Source of the DNA: Tachypleus tridentatus | Lineage: Eukaryota; Arthropoda; Merostomata; Xiphosura; Limulidae | DNA length: 64,000 nt | Direction of reading: 5' to 3' | Assembly (NCBI RefSeq): GCF_004210375.1 | Contig: NC_134834.1 | Coordinates: forward strand, 146,725,009-146,789,008 | Shown here: piece after piece, positions 10,598 through 22,734 of the stretch | Position numbering within the stretch: position 1 is the stretch's first letter | How the letters are laid out: each line of letters opens with the position of its first letter | The notes under the pieces: generated by a model | What the model was told of the DNA's origin: nothing | Seen by the model: the letters and a program-made list of their open reading frames with translations, nothing else | The model's database searches: none | Translations under genes and position numbers: made by a program

Positions 10598-12265
10598 TCG
10601 AGGCAAAATTAACACGAGCAGCAAGTGAAATTCTATATTTAATAAGTTTAAATAGCAAACTAGGGATTATTGTTTGAAATAACGTTTGAGTTAAATTATT
10701 GCTTGAGGAAGAGAACTACACAATCCATTAATGGAGCCTGTGGATATCGAATTAGATATCATTGTTTGGAGTAATGTTCAACTTAACGAATGATTGATTG
10801 CATGAACCAATTGCTCATAATCTTTTTCGAAAATGCTGTTACTAAAAAAAGCAAACAACAACTACAAAACGTGAATAGCCATATATTTGCGTGACTTTTA
10901 CCAAATAAGAATCAAGTAATTTTCCTTCATGGAAAATATGCAATTGAATCCTAGAATACACTCAATTTATTCCGAGAAATAAAACCTTAAGAGGCGTAAC
11001 CTCACTTCTATCCAAGAAAGTGGCAGTCACACAGGGGCCTGACAATAAAAACCATTTGAAGATGTGTTCGTGCTTCATTTAATTTTAAATGCCTAATATT
11101 TCTTAATGTTTGATAAAATAATAATTCGTTCATTTTGAAGAATTCATTTCCATTAGATGAATTAGAAGTTCCATTGACTTTTTATCATTATATTAATATT
11201 TTGAACTACTCACACCACCAACCAGTGGGACAGAAGTTACTACACTATTCGTAATAAGGAAAATATTATGAATATAACTGAGACCAAACAAATTGATTTT
11301 TTAGAGTAATCGTGAAAAATGAGATTATGCTCTAAATGAAATATCTGAATGATTTCTTTTTGCTCAACTCAATATATGCATATTAGTGTGAATTGTTTAT
11401 TTTCCTTTTACTTTTGATATTGTGTATTCAACATGAGTTTCATTTTCTCTCTCATAAAATTGTTTCTACTTTGAAATTCATGTTTAAATTTTCGTTCTTG
11501 TTTCACTCATTTCACATTATGCTCATTTTATTTTAAGTGTCATAATTCTTTTGTATCAGAACACTTTACTGAAAGGAAATGCCTAAATTCGCTAATTTCC
11601 CTCCATTTGTAAGCACTGTCTTGTACCCGGACAGAAAATTGTTATATAAAAAATAATGACACATGATAGTCTATATTATATTTCATCCAGTCTCTCGTGT
11701 ATGTGTCCATGCTAATTTATATCATTAGGTTTTGTAAAATTAAAGAATCTTTAAATTTGCTATATATCTGAGCTTAAACTCCTAGGCTTCAGAAACGTGA
11801 TGAAAAATCACATTAGACCTAAGGTGATGTTTTTTTTTTTCCAAGATGCTTTTAGTCCATGAAAAATGGGTCTCGAACCTTTTACACATATCATCTATTG
11901 GAAGTAAACTGAACTGCACAGACACTTCTGGCTACTGCCAAATTCTAATTTTAAACGAAAAGCACAATCAATTATGACCTAGAACGAAAAAAAAAGATCG
12001 ATTTTAAATGTTACTTTAATAAACTTCACTTTTGATTTCCTAATTGAACAATTAAAAACAAACATCTGCAGTGTAACCATATTTGTTTTAATCCTAAAGA
12101 ATGTCTATCTGACTAAAAAATTATAATTAATAATTATATTAAAGTTTATAATAAACTTTATCCTAAACAAAATCCTTATGTAGATTTACCGTTTATTTAT
12201 AAATCTCCATAAATCTCCAAATAAATTTAGATTTATTTCGAATTTAGTAAGAACAACTATTAAGC
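10598..12265. other. Intron sequence, nothing recognised
   Basis: 1.7 kb of AT-rich sequence with short homopolymer runs. No coding potential or repeat family was recognised. Confidence 0.55.
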
Positions 12266-12269
12266 AACC

Positions 12270-12358
12270 TGCTATATTATTAGCTAAAATCAGGGGTTCG
12301 ATTCCCTTCGGTGGACTCAGCAGATAGCCCAATGTGGCTTTGCTATAAGAAAACATAC
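12270..12358 (+). repeat. SINE family 2 copy, 5' part missing
   Basis: Carries GCTAAAATCAGGGGTTCGAT (B-box region), GGTGGACTCAGCAGATAGCC and the tail GTGGCTTTGCTATAAGAAAA. Confidence 0.75.
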
Positions 12359-12562
12359 GCTATATCATTAAATAAATTTCTTAATATTTTACTTGATAAC
12401 ATTAAAAATATAAGTGTTAATAATAAAAACATACTTTTTGGATAATAAAAATAATCAACTTATTTTAAAATATCTAAAAAATTGTGAACAAATAAATAAT
12501 ATTCAAAAATTTGATTTGATCAAATTGTACACCACAATTCAATTAAACGATTTATTCTTTGT

Positions 12563-12908
12563 TTTGTTTGTTTTTGAATTTTGCACAAAGCTACACAAGG
12601 GCTATCTGTGCTAGATGTCCCTAATTTAGTAGTATAAGACTAGAGGGAAGGCGGCTAGTCATCCCTCTAGTCTTATACTACACAAGGGCTATCTGTACTA
12701 GACGTCCCTAATTTAGTAGTATAAGACTAGAGGGAAGGCAGCTAGTCATCACCACCCACCGTCAACTCTTGGGCTACTCTTTTACCAACGAATAGTGGGA
12801 TTAACCGTCACATTATAACGGCGAGCGGGTGTAGTGCGAGCGGGATTTGAACCCGCGACCCTCAGGTTATGAGTCGAACGCCTTATCCCACTTGGCCATG
12901 GCAGGCCG
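12563..12908 (-). repeat. SINE family 1 copy with internal 87-bp repeat and inverted filler
   Basis: Reverse-oriented full-length copy, ending with the head complement CCATGGCAGGCC. A 72-bp internal block at 12591-12662 recurs at 12678-12749. The 15 bases between (CCCTCTAGTCTTATA) are the reverse complement of sequence inside the block (TATAAGACTAGAGGG). The head also has a short local repeat (GCGAGCGGG twice). Confidence 0.9.
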
Positions 12909-13169
12909 TCATCTCTATTTTAAAGTCATTAATAGAATAATTCTGTTATCTTTTTATAGAACTGGAAGAAAGAAAATTTAGGTCCAAAAACACAAAAGAT
13001 ATAATAAGTTTCTGTATTTACAATGATTATATATTTTTCAACAAGTAATAAGAATTTCAATGAGAGCTACATATTCTTTTCGTATAGCAACTTTATATAT
13101 TTAATATTATGAGAATAGATTTATTGAAAAATACACAAATCCAGATATTTTTACCTTAACTTGCAGATA

Positions 13170-14738
13170 CACTGCTGGCCAAAATCTTAAGGCCAATGAA
13201 CATAAAGAAAAAATATGCATTTTGCGTTGTTAGACTCAACCACTCATTTGAGCAGAGCTTCGAAAGATGAAAATAAGAAAAGGGAAAATAAAAATAAAAA
13301 CCATTTTTACCATTTAATAGGGAAAATGTGAACACTATGAAATTAGCCGAAATACTAGCTGGTCAATAGTTTAAGACCATACTGAAACGATGCGTTAATC
13401 GGTAAACACTTAACGAAATTTAGTCATTTGTGTTTAAGCATTAGCATTGTCAACATCTCCTACTGACATCACCTGTGTAACATTGGGTAAAAACATGGCA
13501 AAAGCTAAAAAGTTGACAGAGTTTACATGTGGCAGAATTGTCGAGCTGCAAAAGCAAGGTTTCTCTCAACGAGCCATCGCTAGTGAGATTGAGGGTAGTG
13601 AAACTGCTGTTGCAAATTTCTTAAAAGACCCTGAGGGATACGGAACGAGAATTACAAGTGGTCGGCTCAAGAAAATTTCGCCGGCGTTAAGCAGAAGGAT
13701 TCGACGGGTTGTCTGGCAAGACTTCAGATTAAAGCCCTTACGGACGCAACATGCAGCTCAAGATCAATAAGACGGCATCCACGAGAGAAAGGCTTTAAAA
13801 ACCGTAAATGTCTTCAAAGGCCACGCCTTCTTCCACACCACAAAATAGCTCGGTTAAACTTTGCTGAGAAGCACCAAACATTTGACATAGAAAAGTGGAC
13901 GAAGGTTTTATTCTCTGATGAGAAAAATGTAACCTGGATGGTCCAGATGGCTTCCAGCGTTACTGGTACGATAAGGATATCTCACCGAAGACATTTGCTA
14001 CACGACACAGTGGAGGAGGTTCCATCATGGTCTTGGATGCTTTCTTCTTCTATGGAACAATGGAGCTTCAGGTTATGCAGGGGTAGTCAAACAGCAGCTG
14101 GCTACACTGGCATGTTGGAGAGAGCATCCTTATTGACTGAAGGCCCTCGCTTGTATGGAAATGACTGGATCTTTCAGCAGGACAACGCTGCAATCCACAA
14201 TGCCCGCAGGACAAAGGACATTTTCATGGCGAATAACGTGATTCTTTTGGACAATTCAGCGTGTTCGCCTGAACTGAACCCCACTGAAAATGTTTGGGGG
14301 TGGATGGCAAGGGAATTCTATAGAAATGGACGTCAATTCCAAACAATGCATGATCTTCGTGAAGCCATCTTCACCACTTGGAATAAAATTCCAACCAGCC
14401 TTCTGCAAACGCTTAGATCGACCATGCCAAAGCGAATGTTTGCAGTTATTCGCAATGACGACTGTGCAACTCACTACTGAGATCTCTTGTTGGGCATTTC
14501 CTACCCTGTTTAGGACTTCTGTTTGGTATAGTCTTAAACTTTTGACCAGCTAGTATTTAGGCTAATTTCATAGTGTTCACATTTTCCCTATTAAATGCTA
14601 AAAATTTTTTATTTTTATTTTCCCTTTTCTTATTTTAATCTTTCGAAGCTCTACTCAAATAAGTGGTCGAGTCTAACAACGCAAAATGCATATTTTTTTC
14701 TTTATGTTCATTGGCCTTAAGATTTTGGCCAGCAGATG
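13170..14738 (+). mobile_element. Tc1-like transposon with about 210-bp terminal inverted repeats
   Basis: The left end CACTGCTGGCCAAAATCTTA and the right end AAGATTTTGGCCAGCAG are inverted copies. Similarity continues inward for about 210 bp (to about 13380 on the left, from about 14527 on the right), including ATGCATTTTGCGTTGTTAGA and GTGTTCACATTTTCCC. The left end is preceded by TA (13168-13169). The right terminal bases are altered (AGATGAT), so the exact end is uncertain. Length about 1.57 kb, as for a complete element. A second, 3'-truncated copy lies at 47439-47935. Confidence 0.9.
13495..14480 (+). pseudogene. Tc1/Tc3-type transposase, frameshifted
   Basis: The likely start codon is at 13495 (MAKAKKLTEF). 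The N-terminal helix-turn-helix region reads ELQKQGFSQRAIASEI, followed by NFLKDPEGYGTR. After at least two frame changes the first catalytic Asp appears in KVLFSDEK (about 13905), then [10 protein letters not shown] and [10 protein letters not shown] in another frame. A longer open stretch (13938-14480) returns with WIFQQDNAAIHNARR (second Asp) and PELNPTENVWGW (Glu), 34 residues apart. The C-terminus is MPKRMFAVIRND with a stop at 14478-14480. All domains are present, but the reading frame is broken several times, so the gene is dead. Confidence 0.88.
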
Positions 14739-14739
14739 A

Positions 14740-16127
14740 TTATAGTTATAGATTAAAGTTATAGATGATTTAATTAGTATAAATTATTTTGAAATACATA
14801 ACGTTATTAACACTATTTATCCAGCAAAATGAGAAATTAAAAATACTTCAGTATATAATGTAGAAGTACATTATTTAGATTTAGAAATTAAAATAATTGA
14901 TAAGGATAAGGATATCAATGTGAATATTTTTGATAAATGAAAATATTTTGTCTTTCAAATTTATGGTTTATCCTCTTGTAATAATTACAAGCGTTATAAC
15001 TTCGCAATTATTCATATATTATAAAAACTTAAAAAATACAATATTTTGTCAGTAGTGTTGAAATACTGATACAAAGATTAATAATTAATGGATTTAATAA
15101 GAAACTTTAAATTAAATTATTAAACTATTCTGTAACAAATATAAGAATATATTAAATAAATATAAAGAAATAAAAATTAGATAAATTTTACTAAAAAATT
15201 CTAATAGCTACTTTTAGTTATGAATAAGGTCATTCAACAACTTGGCACTAATTTATGCGGATGTGTACCTTGCCGCATATATAGGCTTGTTTAGAGAACA
15301 ATAGTCACAGTAGACTTAATAAATAGGTGGTGGCTGGGAACTATACTAGTTTATTTAGATAACTGGATGGGACTCAAACTAGTATCATTCGTTTACTGGG
15401 CTACCAATTGGTGCCATTTTACCATAATGGGGACTGGAATGCTAACTTCAAGAGAAAAGTTGTTGTTGTTAACTTACTTACCCCAAAATTGTAGTACCTT
15501 ATTTTTCCTATTCTTATTTTTCAACTAATTGTTTCTTCTTTACTTTGGAGAACACTCACCTTCCCACATCTGTCTGCTAGTAGTGAAGGGTGATATAGGC
15601 GTGGTACGTTATGATCTTGAGGATTCGTATCTCGCCTCCTATTTTCTAATTCTATATTTATTGCAACTTCTTTATGTTATTTCTTTATATGAGACTGGCT
15701 AATGGAGGTTAAAAATGATAGACGATGTATCCCCACCACAGTGCAGTGTGTGTCCTATTTCCGCAGTCACTTCCACAACCTAGGGTACATTTTATTACTT
15801 AAATTATTAGATTGCGCCCTGGGATCTTTTCAATTAGTGGAGCGTTATTCTTCATTATGTTTTAATTAATTTTTCGGCTTGTTTTTGGTTATAACAAACT
15901 AATATAATTAGTCAGAGATCTCGATTTGCCGTTTTTAACGCAGTCCTTCCTTTTGATTTTGCTTACTTAACTTTATCAGTACTAATTTTCTCTAATATAT
16001 ATATATATATATAGATACTGGATGTGCTAGTGGTTTCTTTATAAAAGCATGCTTCTTATCTGTGTGTCATACATTTATTATTTCAACCAATAGTTCTATC
16101 CCTTGCTTATTTATTGGTAAGATCCAG
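14740..16127. other. Intron sequence, nothing recognised
   Basis: Very AT-rich to about 15230, then mixed sequence with a (TA)n run near 15996-16012. No gene or known repeat was recognised. Confidence 0.55.
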
Positions 16128-16349
16128 CAGGCACTTTTGTCAGGAAGACTTCCAATTTGACGCCCACAAGTTGAAACCTAGTAGACGAAGCAGAGTGGAA
16201 AAATTGTTAAGGAAAATGCTATTAGCTGCTATATTAGGCTTAACGGTGTGTGTACTCCAGGTTTACCGCATTGTTGGACCTCATGGCCTCTCTGCAGGAC
16301 GAAGAAACGCAGCTGTTGTTCCATGGTTCTGTTACCAGACCTTGTACAG
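16128..16349 (+). CDS. Exon C: transmembrane segments, PRRT3/4-like (tentative)
   Basis: 222-nt exon, from the tandem acceptor GATCCAGCAG|G to the donor ACAG|GTGAGC. Either AG (exon start 16128 or 16131) completes the CG left by exon B as an Arg codon, so the phase is right. The peptide has a basic stretch (KLKPSRRSRVEKLLRK), a hydrophobic membrane span (LLAAILGLTVCVLQVYRIVG), then a short loop and the start of a second hydrophobic stretch (VVPWFCYQTLYR). A basic cytoplasmic loop followed by paired spans, with an aromatic-rich start to the second, reminds me of the C-terminal part of proline-rich transmembrane proteins 3/4. This is recognition by memory only; any multi-span membrane protein is possible. 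Two bases (AG) are left for exon D. Confidence 0.65.
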
Positions 16350-17310
16350 GTGAGCTAATATATCAGAACTTTCACAGTTGACCATTCTATTATTGATAGA
16401 TGACGTTGCGCAGTGCCTGAACTGAATTATTTACGAACTGTAATCATAATCTTGCAAATTTTGAACCACGACTTTTTATATAGACTATTAGGTTTCAGTT
16501 TTTATACTTTATTTTCTTCAAAGTGTATTATTCAACCAGTACACATTGAAATTATACTCTGTTTTATTCATTCTTTTAATAAGAATTTTCTTTACAAAAG
16601 TCTAAGTGGTACATTTTGTGTTCCTATGTATTTACAGCATTAAAGACAATACCTATTCCTCCGCCTCCTTCCCCCCCCCCAAAAAAAAATCAAACAGACG
16701 CATATAGAAATCATTTCTAACGTTTTATTTAAAATTTTCGTTTCATTTCTTGAGAACATACTTTCTGACATTGATTGCATGATCGGAATTTGTAATATTA
16801 AAGTTATGATAAGGGAATCACTATCAAAGTTCTTCCGTTTATCATTATTAAAATCAGGAATTTTACGATTAGTTTTATAACCTGAAACGTAAATGAATGG
16901 TTGTTCATCTTGAACTGAATCTCGGAGTTAATAGTCCTTAACTTTATAAATCGTGACTAGACCTCAAATCATAGATGAGTGGTTACGCTGTAGGGGTGTA
17001 CCAAAAGTGACCCCCTGTGAATGTGTGGTTAATTTGTTATATCTTTTATTACAAAACATAAAAATATATACAATCACATGTTTTTAAAATGAACTTGACG
17101 AGATCTGTTCAAGTATTAACTCAAATCCTAATTCTGACACTGACTTTCGTAAATACCTGAGATTTTTATGATTTTGGTTACATTTTCTCAAACGTTTTAT
17201 GCATTTGCTGTAGTTTCTTAGATACTCTTTTTCCAACTAGCCTACAAAATGATCAAGCATGTCACAGAAGCGTCAAATAATAAACATTTGAATTTTTTTT
17301 TCTACCAATT

Positions 17311-17350
17311 AAGAGTCCTCTGGTAGGACAGCGGTAAGTCTATGGATTTA
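17311..17350 (+). repeat. SINE family 2 head fragment
   Basis: TCTGGTAGGACAGCGGTAAG and TCTATGGATTTA match the family 2 head; the rest is absent. Confidence 0.5.
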
Positions 17351-17604
17351 AAAAGAACTACTTGTATTCCTATTATAAAGTGTTGTTAAGAAAGTGTTAT
17401 TTTGTTTTTGTGAATAGTAGCACATTAAAGCAGCCAGGTCTGTATTTTGAAGTAACAGAAAAAAATGGTAAAAAAATTTAATATATGGCGCTGTAAAGCC
17501 AAGAATTCGACATTGAGTACTGTGTAGAAGAGTACAAAATGTAATCATCTTAAGACTTGTTTATGTTTAGTTTTTTTAAAGTTTCATCCTCCAAAGCAGA
17601 AGGG

Positions 17605-17880
17605 CCCGGCATGGCCAGGTGATTAAGGCACTCGACTCGTAATTTGAGGGTCGCTGGTTCGAATCTCCGTCACACCAAGCATGCTCGCCCTTTCAGCCGT
17701 GGGGGCGTTATAATGTGACGGTCAATCCCACTATTCATTGGTAAAAGAATAGCCCAAGAGTTGGCGGTGGGTGGTGATGACTAGCTGCCTTCCCTCTAGT
17801 TTTACACCACTAAATTAGGGACGGCTAGCACAAATACCCCTCGAGTAGCTTTGTGCGAAATTCAAAAACAAGCAAATAAA
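17605..17880 (+). repeat. SINE family 1 copy, full length
   Basis: Head GGCCCGGCATGGCCAGGTGA, B box GGTTCGAATCT, complete body, tail CTTTGTGCGAAATTC with a CAAA-type end. Confidence 0.92.
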
Positions 17881-18347
17881 CAAGTTTTGCGCGTAATTAG
17901 AAAAACAAACAAACAAACCACAACAGAAGAAAAATAAAATAAAAACGAATATTATTTGGAGATTTTTCGATTAATACTCAGCGTCCAATCAGATTTGGGT
18001 TGATGGTTCCTACCTCCCACTACGTCATACGTGGTGCTTTTAATTCCCTGTAGCTTTCGCCCAAGAATTCCTATGCCCATCCATGTTAATTTTACTCCCA
18101 CCCAAAATTTTGTGAATGGCTAAACCATTGGTCTAAACTTTTCCTGACTCAGTCAGCATCAAATAGATGTAGATCGCTACTTCGAATTTCTTGTTAAAAG
18201 CATTTAAACTTTTTGGTCAACCCCCAACCTACAGACGTTTTTTTTTTTTGTTCAAAAAAATATGCTGTCTGTATGAAGAACTGTATTCCAAACTCAAATG
18301 TCTTAAATTTAATTTTATGAAAAAATATTTTAGTCTATATATCATTG

Positions 18348-18350
<3 letters not shown>

Positions 18351-18382
<32 letters not shown>
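18351..18382. repeat. (AT)n microsatellite
   Basis: About 16 AT units in an AT-rich setting. Confidence 0.95.
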
Positions 18383-18387
<5 letters not shown>

Positions 18388-18735
18388 TTAATTTTCAAGA
18401 ATGACTCGAGAACCAGTTTGAGAAACGCTTATCTAGTTATCTATCAGGTTTATTATTCACATTTTGATTTATGTGTTCGTTAGTTCAAAGAAAATTGTGT
18501 TACCTTTTCTTTCTGGTCAGATTTTATCAATTGTTACTCATAGGAATGAAAGAGGGGCATTTTCCCCCCAAATATTATTTTTACTTTGACTGTTATCATG
18601 GTGTATAGTCCTTGGATAATATCTTTCACGCCTTTATAGCAATAGCTTAAGTTATCTAAAAGTTGTTCATAGCTTGTTTAGTTTTAAATTTCTCAAGTCC
18701 ATTACACTGTTGTTTTCTCTTTTCTTTTTTTCCAG

Positions 18736-18856
18736 AGTTGTTGAATTTTCAATGGGAGTTGTTTTGGCCAGCATCACCAGGCAGTCGCTCTATACCCATT
18801 GCTGTCACATGTACACGTCTACTGGTCGTAAAAGAAGCAATTCTATGTTCACGTAG
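18736..18856 (+). CDS. Exon D: last coding exon, membrane segment and short C-terminal tail
   Basis: Acceptor CTTTTTTTCCAG ends at 18735. The first base completes the Arg codon (AG|A) left by exon C, giving ...QTLYR-VVEFSMGVVLAS and extending the second hydrophobic span. A polar tail (TSTGRKRSNSMFT) follows, with a TAG stop at 18854-18856. The splice-phase match at all three junctions, together with a hydrophobic span that continues across the intron, is the main evidence that exons A-D form one gene. The visible C-terminal part is about 224 residues. The mature protein should be membrane-embedded, with a short basic tail. Confidence 0.68.
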
Positions 18857-19030
18857 CCCCTGATTCGCCCTCAAAATACCTCACAATTCATCTGGTTACC
18901 ATAGTTACGACTGTTGGTATGGCTACATTCAAGCAGATTGTTATAATTCCAGTTAGTTAATTACAAAGGAAAGTGTATTTGCTGTGTTTTTACGGGTTAA
19001 AGACAATAAACCCGCCATGATTGCAGACAT
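18857..19030 (+). other. 3' UTR and polyadenylation signal of the transmembrane-protein gene
   Basis: About 150 bases downstream of the stop codon, AATAAA occurs at 19005-19010 (GACAATAAACCC). It is the nearest canonical signal and a plausible transcript end. A distal end cannot be excluded. Confidence 0.5.
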
Positions 19031-19034
19031 ATGT

Positions 19035-19059
19035 ACACACACACACACACACACACACA
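19035..19059. repeat. (AC)n microsatellite
   Basis: About 12 AC units. Confidence 0.95.
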
Positions 19060-20134
19060 TCTCCATTAACCCTCCTCATTAAAGATAAATGGAAATATTA
19101 AAAGGCATTTTTACAGTAAACGTGTTTTATTTCTAGAAACGTACCTTACCAAGAAACCAGAAAAGGATATTAAAAAGCACGTGACTTCTGTGACTAATAC
19201 AGAATATTTCCCTTATCTGTACCTTACCAATGATTCACGAAAATATGTCCTATATTTTTCAAAAATGAACCTAACTAATCATGGTTCACTGAAGCATTGG
19301 AATAACTGTCTTCAGATAATTAAACTCCGCGCAAAAAAAGAGAGTAAATTTCAAAACCTTTCCTGTTTGAGGATTAAAATTAACATCGTTCAGTGTTGTT
19401 TGTGGTCTACCTGGATAAGGGACAACGTTTGTGGTACATCTCAATGGACTTTTATAAATTAAAAAAAAACACACAAAACATTGCAGCAACTTTTTATTCA
19501 GAGACAAAAAGCTGCGCCATGAATTTTAAGAAACACAATTTCCAGTTTGATGTATGTCATCCACGGTTCCACTATCCACTACAACAGAACGTGTGAAGTG
19601 AAAACGTAGTTGGAGGGTGATAAATTTACTATCAATAAGCAAGCGTGTACCAATTTGTTTTTACTTTCCCACAATTCCTTGTTTGACAGCTTAAAATGTA
19701 AATGAAGTAATCCAGTGCCACTGAGTTATTCCGGGCCTGGGGGCATTCATGTTCATATGAGCCCCCAAAATATCAGTTAACTATAAAGTATAACTTTCCG
19801 AGCCTTTTTCATGGCAAATTTTTAATGTACCACAAAAAGTTAATATGACGAGCTTTTCTACGAGCACCCCTGGCCCCGGGGGTAATACCATCGTTATCTC
19901 CACATTGTCGACAGTCCTGAAGTCATTGTAAATTGTGTGACTTTGAAACTCGAGTATTTTTTTTAAGTGCGATAAAAAATAAGTCCATATCACCCATTAT
20001 TCTTCGATGTTCTTCTAATGGGATGTAATTCTTATAATGTAATGCGTTATTTTGTTTGTCGTATGTATCACAGTTCATTGCATTAGATGCAACCGAGTAG
20101 AAATGTACTTTTAATGCTCTTCCCGAACCAGATG
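19060..20134. other. Intergenic, nothing recognised
   Basis: Short open frames only, without recognisable motifs. A GC-richer patch (CACCCCTGGCCCCGGGGGTA, near 19864) is unexplained. Confidence 0.5.
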
Positions 20135-20235
20135 TTATGCTCTCAGTGGTATACATGCGGACTTACAACGCTAGAAACCGATACCTCTAGTCAGCAGAGA
20201 ACATGTATCCCTTTGTGTAGCTTTACTTAACTATA
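20135..20235 (+). repeat. SINE family 3 copy
   Basis: CTCAGTGGTATACATGCGGA, ACTTACAACGCTAGAAACCG and the tail CCTTTGTGTAGCTTTACTTA. Confidence 0.65.
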
Positions 20236-20919
20236 AACAAATTCGATGTTGTTGTTCTTTCAGTTATCACATATTTTGGAGAGAAACTTAACGTGAAAAG
20301 TGATGGACCATTACAACTAGCGCCATCTAATATAATTTTCTAATCAGCAAGTAAAATGCTACAAAAGGGTCATATTAAACCTTCCCCATACATTTATTAA
20401 TAAATTAATTTCTGGCATATCTTGAATTATGTAAATTATGTATTAATATTAGCGTTATGCTAAGATTGGTCCATATGTTTCAAAGCTGTTTAATTTTCAG
20501 AAAATACATTTCGCTGTCCAATCAAAGAAAGTATTGCTCATGGATTTAAAACATTGACTCCGCCTTAATAAACAAATAAGATTTCAAAAGAAAGTTCAAT
20601 TGAGGGGATACATTTCAGATAAAATTGTTACTTTGGCTTGCACTATCTCTTAAATGTTTTGCGAAAAAAATACAAATATTACAAACTTTTTTCTTGGATG
20701 TTTTGTTTGCTCTACTTCAAAAGGAATGAAACTCGTACGATACGATTATATTGCGTGATGAAAATTATAGAGTTGGCCACAATTTCGTACAATGCTTAAT
20801 CCCTTATGCACGAATTCTCATAATTTTGAGAATTGATATTTAAAATACATATGATTACATTTGTTTTCTTTTTTGTTCTTGCATTACCTTTACTTAATGC
20901 GTCAGGTTTCTTATAGAAA

Positions 20920-21090
20920 AGTTCACGATTTAAGACGTGATAACAGTTTCAGTAGTGAACGCGTTATAAATGTGACAGTCAGTCCTCTTGTTCAGTTCAA
21001 ATAGCCGAACGAAAACGGAGTAGCGACAGGAGCAGTTGTTCTCTCTCTGGTGTTAGATATTAAGAGCAGCTTTTTCTGAACTTCTGTGAC
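20920..21090 (+). repeat. Ancient, strongly diverged SINE family 1 copy
   Basis: TTTCAGTAGTGAACGCGTTA followed by AAATGTGACAGTCAGTCCTC and, later, CTCTCTCTGGTGTTAGATAT follow the order of the family 1 body with many changes. Confidence 0.4.
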
Positions 21091-22734
21091 TTCTAAAATT
21101 GCCTCTATAGTGCTTTATTTTGAAAATTTCAATTCCTTTTCAATTAAAACACAGAAGATAACAGAGCAATATGCACCAATTTGGAGGTTTGGAGTTAGGA
21201 CATGCGATGATAGCTTTTACATGCTTAAGAATGTAAGCTTTTTTTTTAATTATAGTATATGAGCGTTACAAACCAGGGAAACCTTTTGGTGGACCAAGCA
21301 CCCGTATTGACATTTACATAAATATATTCTTATGTCAAATATTTTTGTTTTTAATGGAAAACGTTTATCCAATAAAATCATATCAAAATAAGAGGTAGGT
21401 AATAAGTCACCTACCACGACAGATTAGGATAACCCCTCGTATTTATGGAAACAGTAATAAAATAATTTTATATTTTTATACACATTTTTAAATATAAGAT
21501 AACTTTACATTACACTTATCAGACGATACGTTTCTTAAAGTTGAAGGCTAATGGTCGCTAACTCGTTTTGAATTGTAAGTTAAACAAATGCCTACAAATT
21601 CCTTAAAATCTATAAAATCATTGATATTTATAAGTCTAAAAATAAGTAATTATTTTAAATTTATAGATTCACTGGTATGTATAGCGTTATTACGTTCGAA
21701 CAGAATTAAAAAACATTTTATTTCATAAGGTTGGGTTAGAAAGTCATACATTAGAGGATATAGTTGACAGAACGATATTTTTTCCTATTGTTTGATCATG
21801 TAATTAAAGGACATATTTGTAATTTTAATTATTTGAAATGGTTGGTTAACTTCCGTAATGAGTTAAGACTGAAAATGTGTCATTAGGCTCGGCATGTCTT
21901 TACTAGAATATTCTTCATATATATACATGAGGTATAATAAGACGTCATACTGTATATTTAAAAAATTATGAACTTCAAGTATAATTGTGTAATTAAGGAA
22001 AGTCTTAGGAAGGCTCTGTTAACGTTTTATATGTAATTAACTGAACACTAAAGAATCACTGTAGTTGTAAGAAATATATAATTATTAAAATCCAATATTC
22101 ACTTCAAATTATTATAAGTATTAGCATAATTGACCTGATTTTAAAATGTGTAAAAAATAATTAGCAAATTTTATGAACTGTACAAATTTCTCATCCAAAT
22201 TGATGTTATGAGTACTTGTATTATATTAGAAATGATATAAAAACACTATAGCCTGAGCACTTTTGAAACAGAGACCTTTCTTCTCCAGGGGCAAACTGGG
22301 CAAATTATCCTAGTTAGTTTAATGTTAAAACAACCAGGAACTTCCCCTCCCTTTTATAATTTATTGCACATACAAGGTATAAAAGTACTCTCTTGCTTAT
22401 CATCACATGTACATAAGAGGTTGTTAATATTCATACTAACATTATTGGCCATCATATGGAGCTATCAATGGAGATAACTCAAAGAGAAGCAACACACCCT
22501 AACTTAGGAATTTATAAATTAGTGCCAATCATATTTGGCTCCAACCAAAAACCAACTACCAATGAACCTTCTTCAATCGTGAAGAAATGAGAACAAATCA
22601 CTGTTAAGACAGCAAGTACAATATGTAATGCAAGGAAACAAATATTTATAAGTAAGGTTTGTGGCTTCTTGGAATTCTAAAGGTTTTCTACTTCTATTTT
22701 CAGTTAAAGTGTGGACTAAAGAATAACAGAAGTG

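Larger units (their letters stand above)
16350..18735 (+). other. Intron between exons C and D
   Basis: Bounded by GTGAGC and TTTTTTTCCAG. It contains a C10A9 stretch near 16671-16689, a SINE family 2 fragment, one SINE family 1 copy and an (AT)n microsatellite. Confidence 0.6.

Noticed and set aside
13447-13494. Upstream start of the Tc1 transposase (TTG/earlier codons)
   Set aside because: The ATG at 13495 (MAKAKK) is the start preserved in the second copy (47756, ATGGCAAAGG); the upstream part is non-coding.
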